Positions 19,035 to 28,326 of a DNA stretch of 64,000 bases are shown here, piece by piece; within the stretch, counting starts at the first letter, position 1; each line of letters starts with the position of its first letter. A program made the position numbers and the translations under genes. This DNA is from an uncultured Paracoccaceae bacterium. GTDB taxonomy: Bacteria; Pseudomonadota; Alphaproteobacteria; Rhodobacterales; Rhodobacteraceae. Where the stretch lies: the NCBI GenBank assembly GCA_947488605.1, contig CANKZJ010000006.1, positions 116,850 through 180,849 of the forward strand, in the 5' to 3' direction. A model generated the notes under the pieces. It worked only from the letters and a program-made list of their open reading frames with translations, did not search any database and was not told the DNA's origin.

Positions 19035-21155
19035 ATGATCACGACCCTCGCAGATGCGCTCGCCAAACAAGGCTACACAGACCTCACGCCCGTGCAGGTC
19101 GCCGTCACAGATGAGGCACTTGAAGGCAAAGACCTGCTGGTGTCCGCGCAAACCGGATCAGGTAAGACAGTCGGCTTTGGTCTGGCCATTGGCCCCACAA
19201 TTCTGGCTGAAGACGGCACATTCGGCCCCGCGGGACGCCCCTTGGCCTTGGTCATCGCACCGACCCGCGAATTGGCGTTGCAGGTCAAACGCGAGCTTCA
19301 GTGGCTCTACGCGCCTGCGGGCGTGACGATGGCATCCTGTGTTGGCGGCATGGACATGCGCGACGAGCGTCGCGCGCTGGACCGTGGTGCGCATATCGTT
19401 GTCGCAACGCCGGGCCGCCTGAAAGACCACATCATGCGCGGCAGCTTGGACATGTCCGACATCCGCGCCATCGTTTTGGACGAAGCCGACGAGATGCTCG
19501 ACCTTGGCTTCCGCGAAGACCTCGAATTCATTTTGGGCGAAGCGCCTGAAACACGCCGCACGCTGATGTTTTCAGCAACCGTGCCTGCCGCCATCGCGAA
19601 GCTGGCGAAATCCTACCAAAAAGACGCCGTGCGCGTGGCAACCACCGCGAAGGAAAGCCAGCACGCCGATATCGAATACCGCGCGCTAAGCGTGGCCAAC
19701 CACGATACAGACGCCGCAATCATTAACCTGCTGCGGTTTTATGATGCGCCAAACGCGATTGTTTTCTGCAACACCCGCGCCTCTGTCACGCGCCTCACGA
19801 CACGCCTTGCCAACCGTGGCTTTGCGACTGTGGCGCTATCTGGTGAGCTGTCCCAAGCTGAACGGTCTCATGCGCTGCAAGCGATGCGTGATGGCCGTGC
19901 ACGGGTTTGTGTGGCCACAGATGTTGCCGCACGCGGCATTGACCTGCCCAACCTTGAACTGGTGATCCACGCCGAATTGCCAACAAACGCCGAAACGCTG
20001 CTGCACCGCTCTGGCCGGACCGGGCGCGCAGGTCGCAAAGGTATCTCCGCCATGATCGCGCCTGCGAAAATGAAGCGGCGCGCGCAGAACCTGCTGACGT
20101 GGGGCAAACTGGACGCGACTTGGGCAACGCCCCCCACTGCGGATGAAATCAAAGCCAAAGATGAAGAGCGTTTGTTGCAAGACGCCGTCTGGTCCGAGGA
20201 ATTCAACGAAGCGGAACAAGAATTCGCAACGCGCCTTCTGGCCGAACACAGCCCCGAAAAAATCGCCGCCGCTTACCTACGCCTTTACGCAGGTAAGCAA
20301 TCCGCGCCCGAGCATCTGAGCGACTACAAAGACGGGCCCCAAAGCAAAGAACGCGGCGCACGCGCCGATAGCCCACCACGCGAGCATAAATCCTTTGGCC
20401 CGTCCAAGTGGTTCAGCGTCGACATTGGCCGTGAAGGCAAAGCCGAGGCGCGCTGGCTGCTGCCGATGATTTGCAAAGCCGGTGGGATCACCAAGAACGA
20501 AATCGGTGCGATCCGTATTCAACCCAATGAAACCTTCATCGAGATTTCCGAACCAGCCGTCGATGGCTTTCTGAAATCCGTCGGCAACGACATGAAGCTG
20601 GAAAATCAAGGCACGCTGAAAGCGCTCGATGGCGCACCGCAGTTGGGTGAACGCGGCCCACGCAAAACAAAGAACGACTACAATGATCGCCCCAAGCGCG
20701 ATGCGAAACCAAGGCGCGATTATGGGGACAAGCCCAAGCGTGACTACGGCGACAAACCAAAACGTCATGCCCCACGCGATTCTGCACCTCCGCCGCCATC
20801 GCAGCAAGATAACGTGGCTGCAATCCAGCCTATTCCCGGCGCCGCTGACGACCACAAAGCCCGCAAGCCACGTCATAAGCCGGAGCGCCGTGACCACGGC
20901 GATGCACTGGTCGAAAAGCGCAGTAAACCACCTTACAAAGCCAAAACGGACGGGAAAAAACCCGCCGGAAAGGGCAAACCAAGTTACAACTCTGACACAA
21001 AACCGCGCAAACCGGGTGGCGGTAAGCCGGGTGGAAAACCTGCCGGTAACGCCAATGATACCTCAAAACGGTTCGTGCCGCCTGGTGGAAAAGCCAAACC
21101 GCGCAAGGGGTTAGGCAAAGGTGGCGGTGCTGCACCGCGTCGGGGTAAATCCTAA
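19035..21155 (+). CDS. DEAD-box RNA helicase with long basic low-complexity C-terminal tail
   Basis: SAQTGSGKTVGFG, PTRELALQ, VLDEADEMLD, SAT, HRSGRTGRAG; K/G/P-rich tail. Confidence 0.94.
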   Translation: MITTLADALAKQGYTDLTPVQVAVTDEALEGKDLLVSAQTGSGKTVGFGLAIGPTILAEDGTFGPAGRPLALVIAPTRELALQVKRELQWLYAPAGVTMASCVGGMDMRDERRALDRGAHIVVATPGRLKDHIMRGSLDMSDIRAIVLDEADEMLDLGFREDLEFILGEAPETRRTLMFSATVPAAIAKLAKSYQKDAVRVATTAKESQHADIEYRALSVANHDTDAAIINLLRFYDAPNAIVFCNTRASVTRLTTRLANRGFATVALSGELSQAERSHALQAMRDGRARVCVATDVAARGIDLPNLELVIHAELPTNAETLLHRSGRTGRAGRKGISAMIAPAKMKRRAQNLLTWGKLDATWATPPTADEIKAKDEERLLQDAVWSEEFNEAEQEFATRLLAEHSPEKIAAAYLRLYAGKQSAPEHLSDYKDGPQSKERGARADSPPREHKSFGPSKWFSVDIGREGKAEARWLLPMICKAGGITKNEIGAIRIQPNETFIEISEPAVDGFLKSVGNDMKLENQGTLKALDGAPQLGERGPRKTKNDYNDRPKRDAKPRRDYGDKPKRDYGDKPKRHAPRDSAPPPPSQQDNVAAIQPIPGAADDHKARKPRHKPERRDHGDALVEKRSKPPYKAKTDGKKPAGKGKPSYNSDTKPRKPGGGKPGGKPAGNANDTSKRFVPPGGKAKPRKGLGKGGGAAPRRGKS

Positions 21156-21275
21156 AACCCAGGTCTTTGGTCACATTTTTGTCACGTCACAAGCATGTTG
21201 AGGGCACAGCTCTCTAGTCGAATGTGCATTACGTTCAGTAGTGTAAATTCACGAGCAAGCTAAAGGACCAGACAA

Positions 21276-21395
21276 ATGGCCACAGCAAAACCCAATACCC
21301 CGCCTGCCCCTGCAGCGCCAAAACCGGCGCCCCCGGCACCACAAGCGCAAAGCAAACCACAAACGCCAGTCTATACCGATTTCGCGAGTATCTAG
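21276..21395 (+). CDS. Putative 39-aa proline/alanine-rich small protein
   Basis: ATG at 21276 with AAAGGA 8 nt upstream; MATAKPNTPPAPAAPKPAPPAPQAQSKPQTPVYTDFASI*. Confidence 0.4.
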   Translation: MATAKPNTPPAPAAPKPAPPAPQAQSKPQTPVYTDFASI

Positions 21396-21502
21396 CGTTT
21401 ACGAGCCGTCTTTGGCCGGTGAGGCCGCTGCCGCAGGATCGCCCTCCCCGATCCGCCACTGACCTCACTGGCCTTTTTTCTTGGGCGCGATACAATCGGG
21501 GT

Positions 21503-21832
21503 ATGGCAGCGCTCACATCCATCAAAAACATCGGCCCGGCATTCGAGGCCGCGCTCAAATCCGTAGGCATCAACACGGCCGAGGAGCTGCGCGCGCTCGG
21601 CGCAGATGCGGCCTATGCCAAGATGCTTGAGGGTGGCAGCAAACCCCATTTCATTGGCTACTACGTGCTACACATGGCGCTGCAAGGGCGCCCGTGGAAC
21701 GATTGCAAGGGTGATGAGAAAAAGGCGCTGCGCAAAAGTTTCGACAAGATCAAAGCAGGCAGCTTTGATGAAACGCGTTCGGAATTGGAACGGTTCTTGA
21801 ACCAGATCGGCGTGGTTGAAGTTGATCCGTAG
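21503..21832 (+). CDS. TfoX/Sxy C-terminal-domain protein
   Basis: LTSIKNIGPAFEAALKSVGINTAEELRALGADAAYAKM plus C-terminal helical region. Confidence 0.8.
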   Translation: MAALTSIKNIGPAFEAALKSVGINTAEELRALGADAAYAKMLEGGSKPHFIGYYVLHMALQGRPWNDCKGDEKKALRKSFDKIKAGSFDETRSELERFLNQIGVVEVDP

Positions 21833-21946
21833 TGTGGATTGAAGCGGCGGCTGTGCGGGGCGAAGCTGCTGTTGGTTGCTCGAAGTCGAATGCCCGCTTA
21901 CGGTACTCTCATTGTTCGGCTCTGACTTGCTCGTGGGAATATCAGA

Positions 21947-22396
21947 ATGACAAAACCTGAGAATGGTCCGGCTTCAGAAGGCGGCGCTGAGTCAGATTTG
22001 CATGCATGTTCTTGGGCTGGCGATAAGGCAAAAGTACAGGCACTCTTGTCAGACGGAGCGGACCCAAATTGGCAAGACTCAATTGGAGAAACGGCTATTT
22101 TTGGAGCAGCGGGCTGGGGTCACAGCGAAATCGTGCGAGTACTGCTTGAGCACGGGGCTGAGCATGATGTCATCGAAAAGACAAGCGGTTGGTCCGTCCT
22201 TCACTGGGCTGCAAGGTCGAATATCGCGACCACTAAGTTGTTGGTGCAAGCAGGAGCTGATGTTTGTGTCGCTGACAAGTCCGGTCAACTGCCAATAGAT
22301 GTCGCGCACGGTCACGGAAAAGGCGACATCGTAAAGTATCTGAAGTCCGTTGGGCCACAGATTGCTTCGCGCAGATCAAGTCCTAGAAAACGATAA
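21947..22396 (+). CDS. Ankyrin-repeat protein
   Basis: ALLSDGADPNWQDSIGETAIFGAAGWGHSEIVRVLLEHGAEHDV ankyrin repeats. Confidence 0.85.
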   Translation: MTKPENGPASEGGAESDLHACSWAGDKAKVQALLSDGADPNWQDSIGETAIFGAAGWGHSEIVRVLLEHGAEHDVIEKTSGWSVLHWAARSNIATTKLLVQAGADVCVADKSGQLPIDVAHGHGKGDIVKYLKSVGPQIASRRSSPRKR

Positions 22397-22632
22397 GCAG
22401 CATCGGCAAAGCCCCAATAGCGGACATTGGTTTTGTATGCAGCATCGCGCATTCTGGGCTCAAACCTGACATTTGTTACATTCATTGAAGAGTGTGAAAA
22501 TGTTGATGGCCACCAAATCGATCTCACCCCGCAGGCCTGACATCTCTCCCTGTTGCCAGAGAGCAATCCCTTCATCACCCCCAAAAAGTAAACACCCTTC
22601 ACATATATCCACGAATCGTATATGTTAAAGGT

Positions 22633-23052
22633 ATGAACATAGAGCAAAACATTGATTTCGAACTCGCCCGCCTGCGCAAAGTCGCGTGGCGCATGGACGC
22701 TTTATTCTACATCCCCCGGACCAATATCTCGGTGGGTTTGGATAATATCGTCGGTCTGGTGCCTGTCGTGGGTGACACGCTGACAGCACTGCCATCGCTG
22801 TGGCTGATCAACGAGGCACGCAAACTGGGCGCATCCCCCGGCACGTTGGCCTATATGACGCTCAACACAGTGCTGGACGTCTTTGTCGGTATGGTGCCTG
22901 TGATTGGCGATGTCTTTGACGTCATCTATAACGCAAACATCCGCAATTACCGTGCCTTAGAGCGCAATCTTAACAAAAAAGCCGCCCGCGCCAAAACGGT
23001 GCAGACGGCTTCTAAATCAGTCGATTGGGTTCAACCCAATCTGTTGGCTTAA
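22633..23052 (+). CDS. DUF4112-family membrane protein
   Basis: [33 protein letters not shown]...[21 protein letters not shown]. Confidence 0.85.
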   Translation: MNIEQNIDFELARLRKVAWRMDALFYIPRTNISVGLDNIVGLVPVVGDTLTALPSLWLINEARKLGASPGTLAYMTLNTVLDVFVGMVPVIGDVFDVIYNANIRNYRALERNLNKKAARAKTVQTASKSVDWVQPNLLA

Positions 23053-23471
23053 CCGACCAGTTCAAGACCGGAAAAGAAGAACGCGATCTCTTCTGCGGCT
23101 GTCTCTGGCGCGTCGGACCCGTGAACCGAGTTTTCACCGATGGACAGTGCGAATTCCTTACGGATTGTGCCCTCTGCTGCATCCGCAGGATTTGTGGCAC
23201 CCATAACTTCACGGTTTTTCGCGATCGCGTCTTCGCCTTCGAGAACCTGAACAACAATCGGCTCAGAGATCATGAATTCGCAAAGCTCACCAAAGAACGG
23301 CCGCTCGGCGTGCACACCGTAGAACTGCTGTGCCTGTGCCAATGTCAGCTGGATACGCTTGGACGCGACAATGCGCAGACCTGCGTCTTCGAATTTAGCG
23401 GCGATTTTGCCGGTCAGGTTACGCTTTGTGGCGTCGGGTTTGATGATGGAAAAAGTACGCTGGATAGCCAT
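23049..23471 (-). CDS. ndk: Nucleoside diphosphate kinase
   Basis: [55 protein letters not shown]. Confidence 0.97.
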   Translation of the reverse strand: MAIQRTFSIIKPDATKRNLTGKIAAKFEDAGLRIVASKRIQLTLAQAQQFYGVHAERPFFGELCEFMISEPIVVQVLEGEDAIAKNREVMGATNPADAAEGTIRKEFALSIGENSVHGSDAPETAAEEIAFFFSGLELVG

Positions 23472-23602
23472 GTAAGAAGCCTCTTGGTTTACGGGGCAAT
23501 GCGTTGCCCGATGAAATGATGGCTGCGCCCTACCATGCAGTCTGAGCTAAGAAAACCCGCGATTTAAAGTGAAAGAAGGCTGCGCTCTTCGACCGGCGTC
23601 GA

Positions 23603-24835
23603 TCAAGTGTGGTTTTCGATCGGCAAACGCCGCGCAAAGAACGCCAATCCAATCAAGCAAACGATGCCCGCGATCACGTAGGCAGCCAAAATGACCTGAA
23701 TTTCCGCATAAGCCATGTCACCGGTTTGATCCGTCGCGCCCGATGCCAAGAACAAGGTTCCGGCAAACAAGATGCGCCCAGTCAAGCTTTGAAGTGACAG
23801 GTATGTTGCACGCGCCTCGTCGCTGAGCACGGGTTGTATCCGCGCAATGACAAACGGTTTTGAAAATGCATCCGGCACCATGCGCAGAAGCAGTATCGCG
23901 ATGACGATTGGAGCATTTGTCATTGCAATAATACCAGACAGAAAGATCTGCATACCAAAGGCCAGCAACAACATCGCAGCCAGCTCAATCCGGTGCCGCA
24001 ACGTCGTCGCAAACAGCGACGCCACAACAGAGATTGCCATCATCACGGTTGTCACGATGCCACTGATCCAAGGCGCATCTTGTCCCAACCCCACTGTGTT
24101 CAACGCTTCTTGAATGAACGGTTGGCCAAAAACATAAGGCACATGGCTGAAAATATACATCAACATGCTCAGCACAAAAAGCCAGATCAGAACGGGGTTC
24201 CGCAACGCATCCCAAAGTGCATGCAAGCGGACCACCTCACCGGGTTGCGGGGTGACCGGATCGCCGCTCTGTTCTCGAAATTGCAGACAAATCACAAATG
24301 AGATTGCCAGCGAGACTGCTGTCACAACGAATGTCAGGCTGTAGGAATAAAGCGCTATCGCACCACCCGCCGCCGCAGAAAGTGCGAGCGCTATGAAAGA
24401 GAACCGCCACGCGCGCAGCTCTTGCGCCTCAACTTCACTTTCGCGATCCGCCGCTGACAGCGATTCGTAAAGAAATGCGCTGTCGGTTCCAGACACGAAT
24501 GCACCCCCTGCCCCCAACATCACCTGTCCGGCCGCGAACATCATGAAAGTGTCGCTCAGACCCAGCAACAGTGCGCCAATCGCGCTGCAAATGCCGGCCA
24601 AAAGCAATGTAAACCGCCGCCCGATCCGATCTGACGCATATCCCGACGGCACCTCCAGCACCGTCGTCGCCAAATCGCCGATTGCATAAAGCATAATCGC
24701 TTGCGCCGGCGTCAGCGTGGTTTGGAAGTACAAGAACCAGATCGCTTGGGTGAACATCAAGCTTTGAAACAGCTTATACCAAGGGTAAAGTGCTACATTG
24801 CGATTGGCGCTGGCTGTTTGGCTCGCGGTTGTCAT
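23603..24835 (-). CDS. MFS transporter
   Basis: 12-TM-like protein; VPSGYASDRIGRRFTLLLAG motif. Confidence 0.88.
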   Translation of the reverse strand: MTTASQTASANRNVALYPWYKLFQSLMFTQAIWFLYFQTTLTPAQAIMLYAIGDLATTVLEVPSGYASDRIGRRFTLLLAGICSAIGALLLGLSDTFMMFAAGQVMLGAGGAFVSGTDSAFLYESLSAADRESEVEAQELRAWRFSFIALALSAAAGGAIALYSYSLTFVVTAVSLAISFVICLQFREQSGDPVTPQPGEVVRLHALWDALRNPVLIWLFVLSMLMYIFSHVPYVFGQPFIQEALNTVGLGQDAPWISGIVTTVMMAISVVASLFATTLRHRIELAAMLLLAFGMQIFLSGIIAMTNAPIVIAILLLRMVPDAFSKPFVIARIQPVLSDEARATYLSLQSLTGRILFAGTLFLASGATDQTGDMAYAEIQVILAAYVIAGIVCLIGLAFFARRLPIENHT

Positions 24836-25051
24836 GAACTTGTTTTAGTATGCGTTTGACCGGGCTGATACAGCTAACTGCGTTTCGCTTCGGGCCAAAC
24901 CAGTCACGCAATCCGCACGACATGGGTAATTCACGCTCTGCGCCAGACGGCCCTGCGCCGCGCATCCATTTCGTCTGCTTGCAGGCAAGTCCGATCAGAT
25001 CATCGCAAACACATGATTGACCCCGCGCGGGGGATCAATCATAGCGCGGGC

Positions 25052-26905
25052 ATGCTCAAGATTTCAGATATCACATACTCCGTCGAAGGCCGCACACTGG
25101 TTGAACACGCGACAGTCACCATTCCCACCGGCCACAAGGTTGGACTTGTGGGCCGCAACGGCTCTGGCAAGACGACGCTCTTTCGGATTATCCGGGGCGA
25201 AATGGTGCTTGATACCGGAACGGTCAGCATCCCGCGCGGTTGGAAAATCGGTGGCGTCAGCCAAGAGGTGCCCGGCAACGAAGTATCGCTGATTGACACT
25301 GTCCTGCGCGCTGACACGGAACGCGAAGCACTGCTCGCCGAGGCCGAAACAGCCACAGACCCCGCGCGTATCGCCGAAGTCCAGACACGTCTGGCCGATA
25401 TTGAGGCATGGTCCGCCGAAGCGCGTGCCGCGACAATCCTCAAAGGTCTTGGTTTTACCCACGACGAACAACAAATGCCCTGCTCCGCATTTTCGGGTGG
25501 CTGGCGCATGCGTGTGGCTTTGGCGGCCGTGCTGTTCTCAGAACCTGATCTGCTGCTGCTGGACGAACCGACCAACTATCTCGATCTCGAAGGGGCGCTG
25601 TGGCTCGAAGCCTATCTCGTAAAATACCCCCACACAGTGCTGATCGTCAGCCACGACCGCGAGCTTTTGAACCGCTCTGTGGGTGGCATCCTGCACCTCG
25701 AAGACAAAGGCCTGATCTATTACACAGGCACCTACGATATGTTCGCCAAACAGCGCGCCCAGAAACGCGCTTTGCTTGCATCCGCGGCCAAGAAACAAGA
25801 CGCCAAGCGCGAACACCTGCAAGCCTTTGTCGACCGCTTCAAAGCCAAGGCATCCAAGGCCAAACAAGCCCAATCGCGGGTCAAAGCGCTTGAAAAGATG
25901 GAAACAATCCGCGCACCCGAAGATGCGGCACGCACTGTTTTTACATTCCCCAAGCCCGAAGAACTGTCGCCCCCCATCATCGCGACTGAGGGCGCTTCTG
26001 TGGGGTACGGCGAAACCATCATTTTGCGCGACTTGAACCTGAGGATCGACCAAGACGACCGGATCGCGCTGTTGGGGCGCAACGGCGAAGGCAAGTCGAC
26101 GCTGTCCAAAATGCTGTCTGATCGGTTGCAAATCGCCAGCGGCAAAATGGTCACGTCCAACAAACTAAGGATCGGCTTTTTCGCCCAGCATCAAGTCGAT
26201 GAACTCTACATTGATGAAACTCCGCTTGATCACCTGATGCGCGAACGCGCCCATGAAGGTCAAGCCAAACTGCGCGCCCGCCTTGCGGGTTTCGGCCTTG
26301 GCGCGGACCAAGCTGACACCGAAGTGGGTCGCCTGTCCGGCGGTCAAAAAGCGCGCCTGTCGCTGCTGCTCGCCACCCTGCCCGCGCCGCATCTGCTGAT
26401 CCTTGACGAGCCGACAAACCACCTCGACATTGAAAGCCGCGAAGCGCTGGTCGAAGCACTGACCGCCTATTCAGGCGCGGTCATCCTCGTCAGCCACGAC
26501 ATGCACTTGCTCAGCATGGTCGCTGACCGACTGTGGCTGGTCAAAGACGGCCACGTCAAACCTTACGACGAAGACCTGCAAACCTACCGCAAAATGCTAC
26601 TGACACCTGAAAAGATCAGCGAAAAAGATAAACCAAAACCTGTCAAAACAGCCAAACCATCACGCGAAACCATCATGGCGCTGCGCTCTGACGTGCGCAA
26701 AAACGAAGAGCGCGTCAAAAAAATCAACGAGATGCGCGACAAGCTGGCCAAAAAACTCGCCGATCCAGTGCTTTATGAGGATGGCAAAGCCGGCGAGTTG
26801 GCGACATGGAACAAGAAATACGCCGAAGTCATGGACGGGTTGGAACGGGCCGAAGCCATGTGGATGGCCGCCCTCGAAAAGCTCGAAAAAGCCCAAGACG
26901 CCTGA
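25052..26905 (+). CDS. ABC-F family ATPase
   Basis: Two Walker A (GRNGSGKTT, GRNGEGKST), two LSGG-type signatures, inter-domain linker; start choice 25052 preferred over 25013. Confidence 0.92.
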   Translation: MLKISDITYSVEGRTLVEHATVTIPTGHKVGLVGRNGSGKTTLFRIIRGEMVLDTGTVSIPRGWKIGGVSQEVPGNEVSLIDTVLRADTEREALLAEAETATDPARIAEVQTRLADIEAWSAEARAATILKGLGFTHDEQQMPCSAFSGGWRMRVALAAVLFSEPDLLLLDEPTNYLDLEGALWLEAYLVKYPHTVLIVSHDRELLNRSVGGILHLEDKGLIYYTGTYDMFAKQRAQKRALLASAAKKQDAKREHLQAFVDRFKAKASKAKQAQSRVKALEKMETIRAPEDAARTVFTFPKPEELSPPIIATEGASVGYGETIILRDLNLRIDQDDRIALLGRNGEGKSTLSKMLSDRLQIASGKMVTSNKLRIGFFAQHQVDELYIDETPLDHLMRERAHEGQAKLRARLAGFGLGADQADTEVGRLSGGQKARLSLLLATLPAPHLLILDEPTNHLDIESREALVEALTAYSGAVILVSHDMHLLSMVADRLWLVKDGHVKPYDEDLQTYRKMLLTPEKISEKDKPKPVKTAKPSRETIMALRSDVRKNEERVKKINEMRDKLAKKLADPVLYEDGKAGELATWNKKYAEVMDGLERAEAMWMAALEKLEKAQDA

Positions 26906-26985
26906 TCATCACCTTGCCATAAATACTCCCGCCGGAGGCACCCCAAGCTTGCCATAAGCCGCCCCCCTCTGTCAGACAGGACACC

Positions 26986-27615
26986 ATGACCGAACTCCCC
27001 GCCCTTATCGCGGCCTTCACAACCCTTTTTATCATCATAGACCCGCCGGGTCTGGCGCCCGTGTTCATTGCACTGACGCAAGGTATGGACGCGCAACAAA
27101 GGCGATCTATCGCGATCCGCGCGTTCTTCGTAGCCAGCGGCCTGATGATGGTGTTCTTGCTTTTGGGCGAGGCCGTCTTGGGCTTTATCGGGATATCGAT
27201 GGATGCCTTCCGCATCGCAGGCGGCATTTTGCTGTTCCTCACGGCTCTTGATATGCTTTTTCAACGCAGGCAGGCCCGGCGCGAAGACAGTGCCGCCGAA
27301 GGTCAGGCAGAACACCAGGATGACCCTTCCGTTTTCCCGCTTTCGCTCCCGTTAATCGTCGGGCCTGGTGCGATCACAACCGTGATCCTGCTCGCAGGTG
27401 AAGCACAAGGCGCTGTCGATATCGCGGCCATTGCAGGTGTGATTATCGCAGTTCTCTTGATTGTGCTTGTGGCGTTTCTTGCCGCCCCAGCTATCGAGCG
27501 CGCGCTTGGAAAGACCGGGCTGAATATCGTGACCCGCGTCTTGGGTATGCTGCTTGCCGCTTTGGCCGTCCAATTCGTTCTTGATGGCCTACGGGGTTTT
27601 GGGATCGGCGGTTAA
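26986..27615 (+). CDS. MarC-family membrane protein
   Basis: IIDPPGLAPVFIALTQGM; SLPLIVGPGAITTVILL. Confidence 0.9.
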   Translation: MTELPALIAAFTTLFIIIDPPGLAPVFIALTQGMDAQQRRSIAIRAFFVASGLMMVFLLLGEAVLGFIGISMDAFRIAGGILLFLTALDMLFQRRQARREDSAAEGQAEHQDDPSVFPLSLPLIVGPGAITTVILLAGEAQGAVDIAAIAGVIIAVLLIVLVAFLAAPAIERALGKTGLNIVTRVLGMLLAALAVQFVLDGLRGFGIGG

Positions 27616-27631
27616 TGCCTATATGCCATCC

Positions 27632-28210
27632 ATGAGCACCGATAACATCATGCAACTGGTCTACCTTGGCCTGCTGATCCTGGCGATCGGCGGCTCTGCA
27701 CTCGTCGCAGGACGCAAGAACATGGGCAAAATGCTGCAACAGGCGATGATCTGGGCGCTGATCTTTGTCGGTGTTATCGCCGCATACGGGTTGTGGGAGG
27801 ACATGAGCCGCAATGTCGGGTCCCAACAAGCTGTGGTCGGCGAAGACACCATTGCTGTAGCGCGTAGCCGCGATGGGCACTTCTATCTCACGCTTGATAT
27901 CAATAACGAGGCAATCCCCTTCATCATCGATACCGGTGCCAGCCAAGTTGTGCTGTCACAACGTGATGCGGAACGGATTGGCATTGATCTCGCATCATTG
28001 AATTACGTGGGCTCTGCGATGACCGCGAACGGCATTGTGCAAACGGCCCCCGTCATTCTGGATGATGTCAGATTGGGCAATATCGCGGATCGCAATATTC
28101 CGGCGGTTGTGAATGGCGGAAATATGGATGCGTCATTGCTTGGCATGACCTATCTGGGTCTTTATGATCGGATCGAGATTTCAAATGGCCAAATGGTATT
28201 GAACAGATGA
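27632..28210 (+). CDS. Membrane-anchored retropepsin-like aspartic protease (TIGR02281-like)
   Basis: N-terminal TM segments, then FIIDTGASQVVLSQRDAERIG and LLGMTYLGLYDRIEISNGQMVL. Confidence 0.85.
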   Translation: MSTDNIMQLVYLGLLILAIGGSALVAGRKNMGKMLQQAMIWALIFVGVIAAYGLWEDMSRNVGSQQAVVGEDTIAVARSRDGHFYLTLDINNEAIPFIIDTGASQVVLSQRDAERIGIDLASLNYVGSAMTANGIVQTAPVILDDVRLGNIADRNIPAVVNGGNMDASLLGMTYLGLYDRIEISNGQMVLNR

Positions 28211-28299
28211 TCCGACTGCTTGCGTTCTTGATGATTTTGTCCGCCTGTACCCCGACGGCGGAACTCCCCGAAGACTTCGATTCAAGCTTCGCGTTCTAG
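28207..28299 (+). CDS. Putative 30-aa lipoprotein
   Basis: ATGA overlap with upstream gene; MIRLLAFLMILSACTPTAELPEDFDSSFAF* with LSAC lipobox. Confidence 0.5.
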   Translation: MIRLLAFLMILSACTPTAELPEDFDSSFAF

Positions 28300-28326
28300 A
28301 TCAGATAGGCCAATCTGTAAGGTGGA

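Noticed and set aside
22312-22647. 111-aa minus-strand ORF at the end of the ankyrin gene
   Set aside because: Overlaps the ankyrin coding end and a repeat-like intergenic region; looks like translated repeat DNA rather than a protein.
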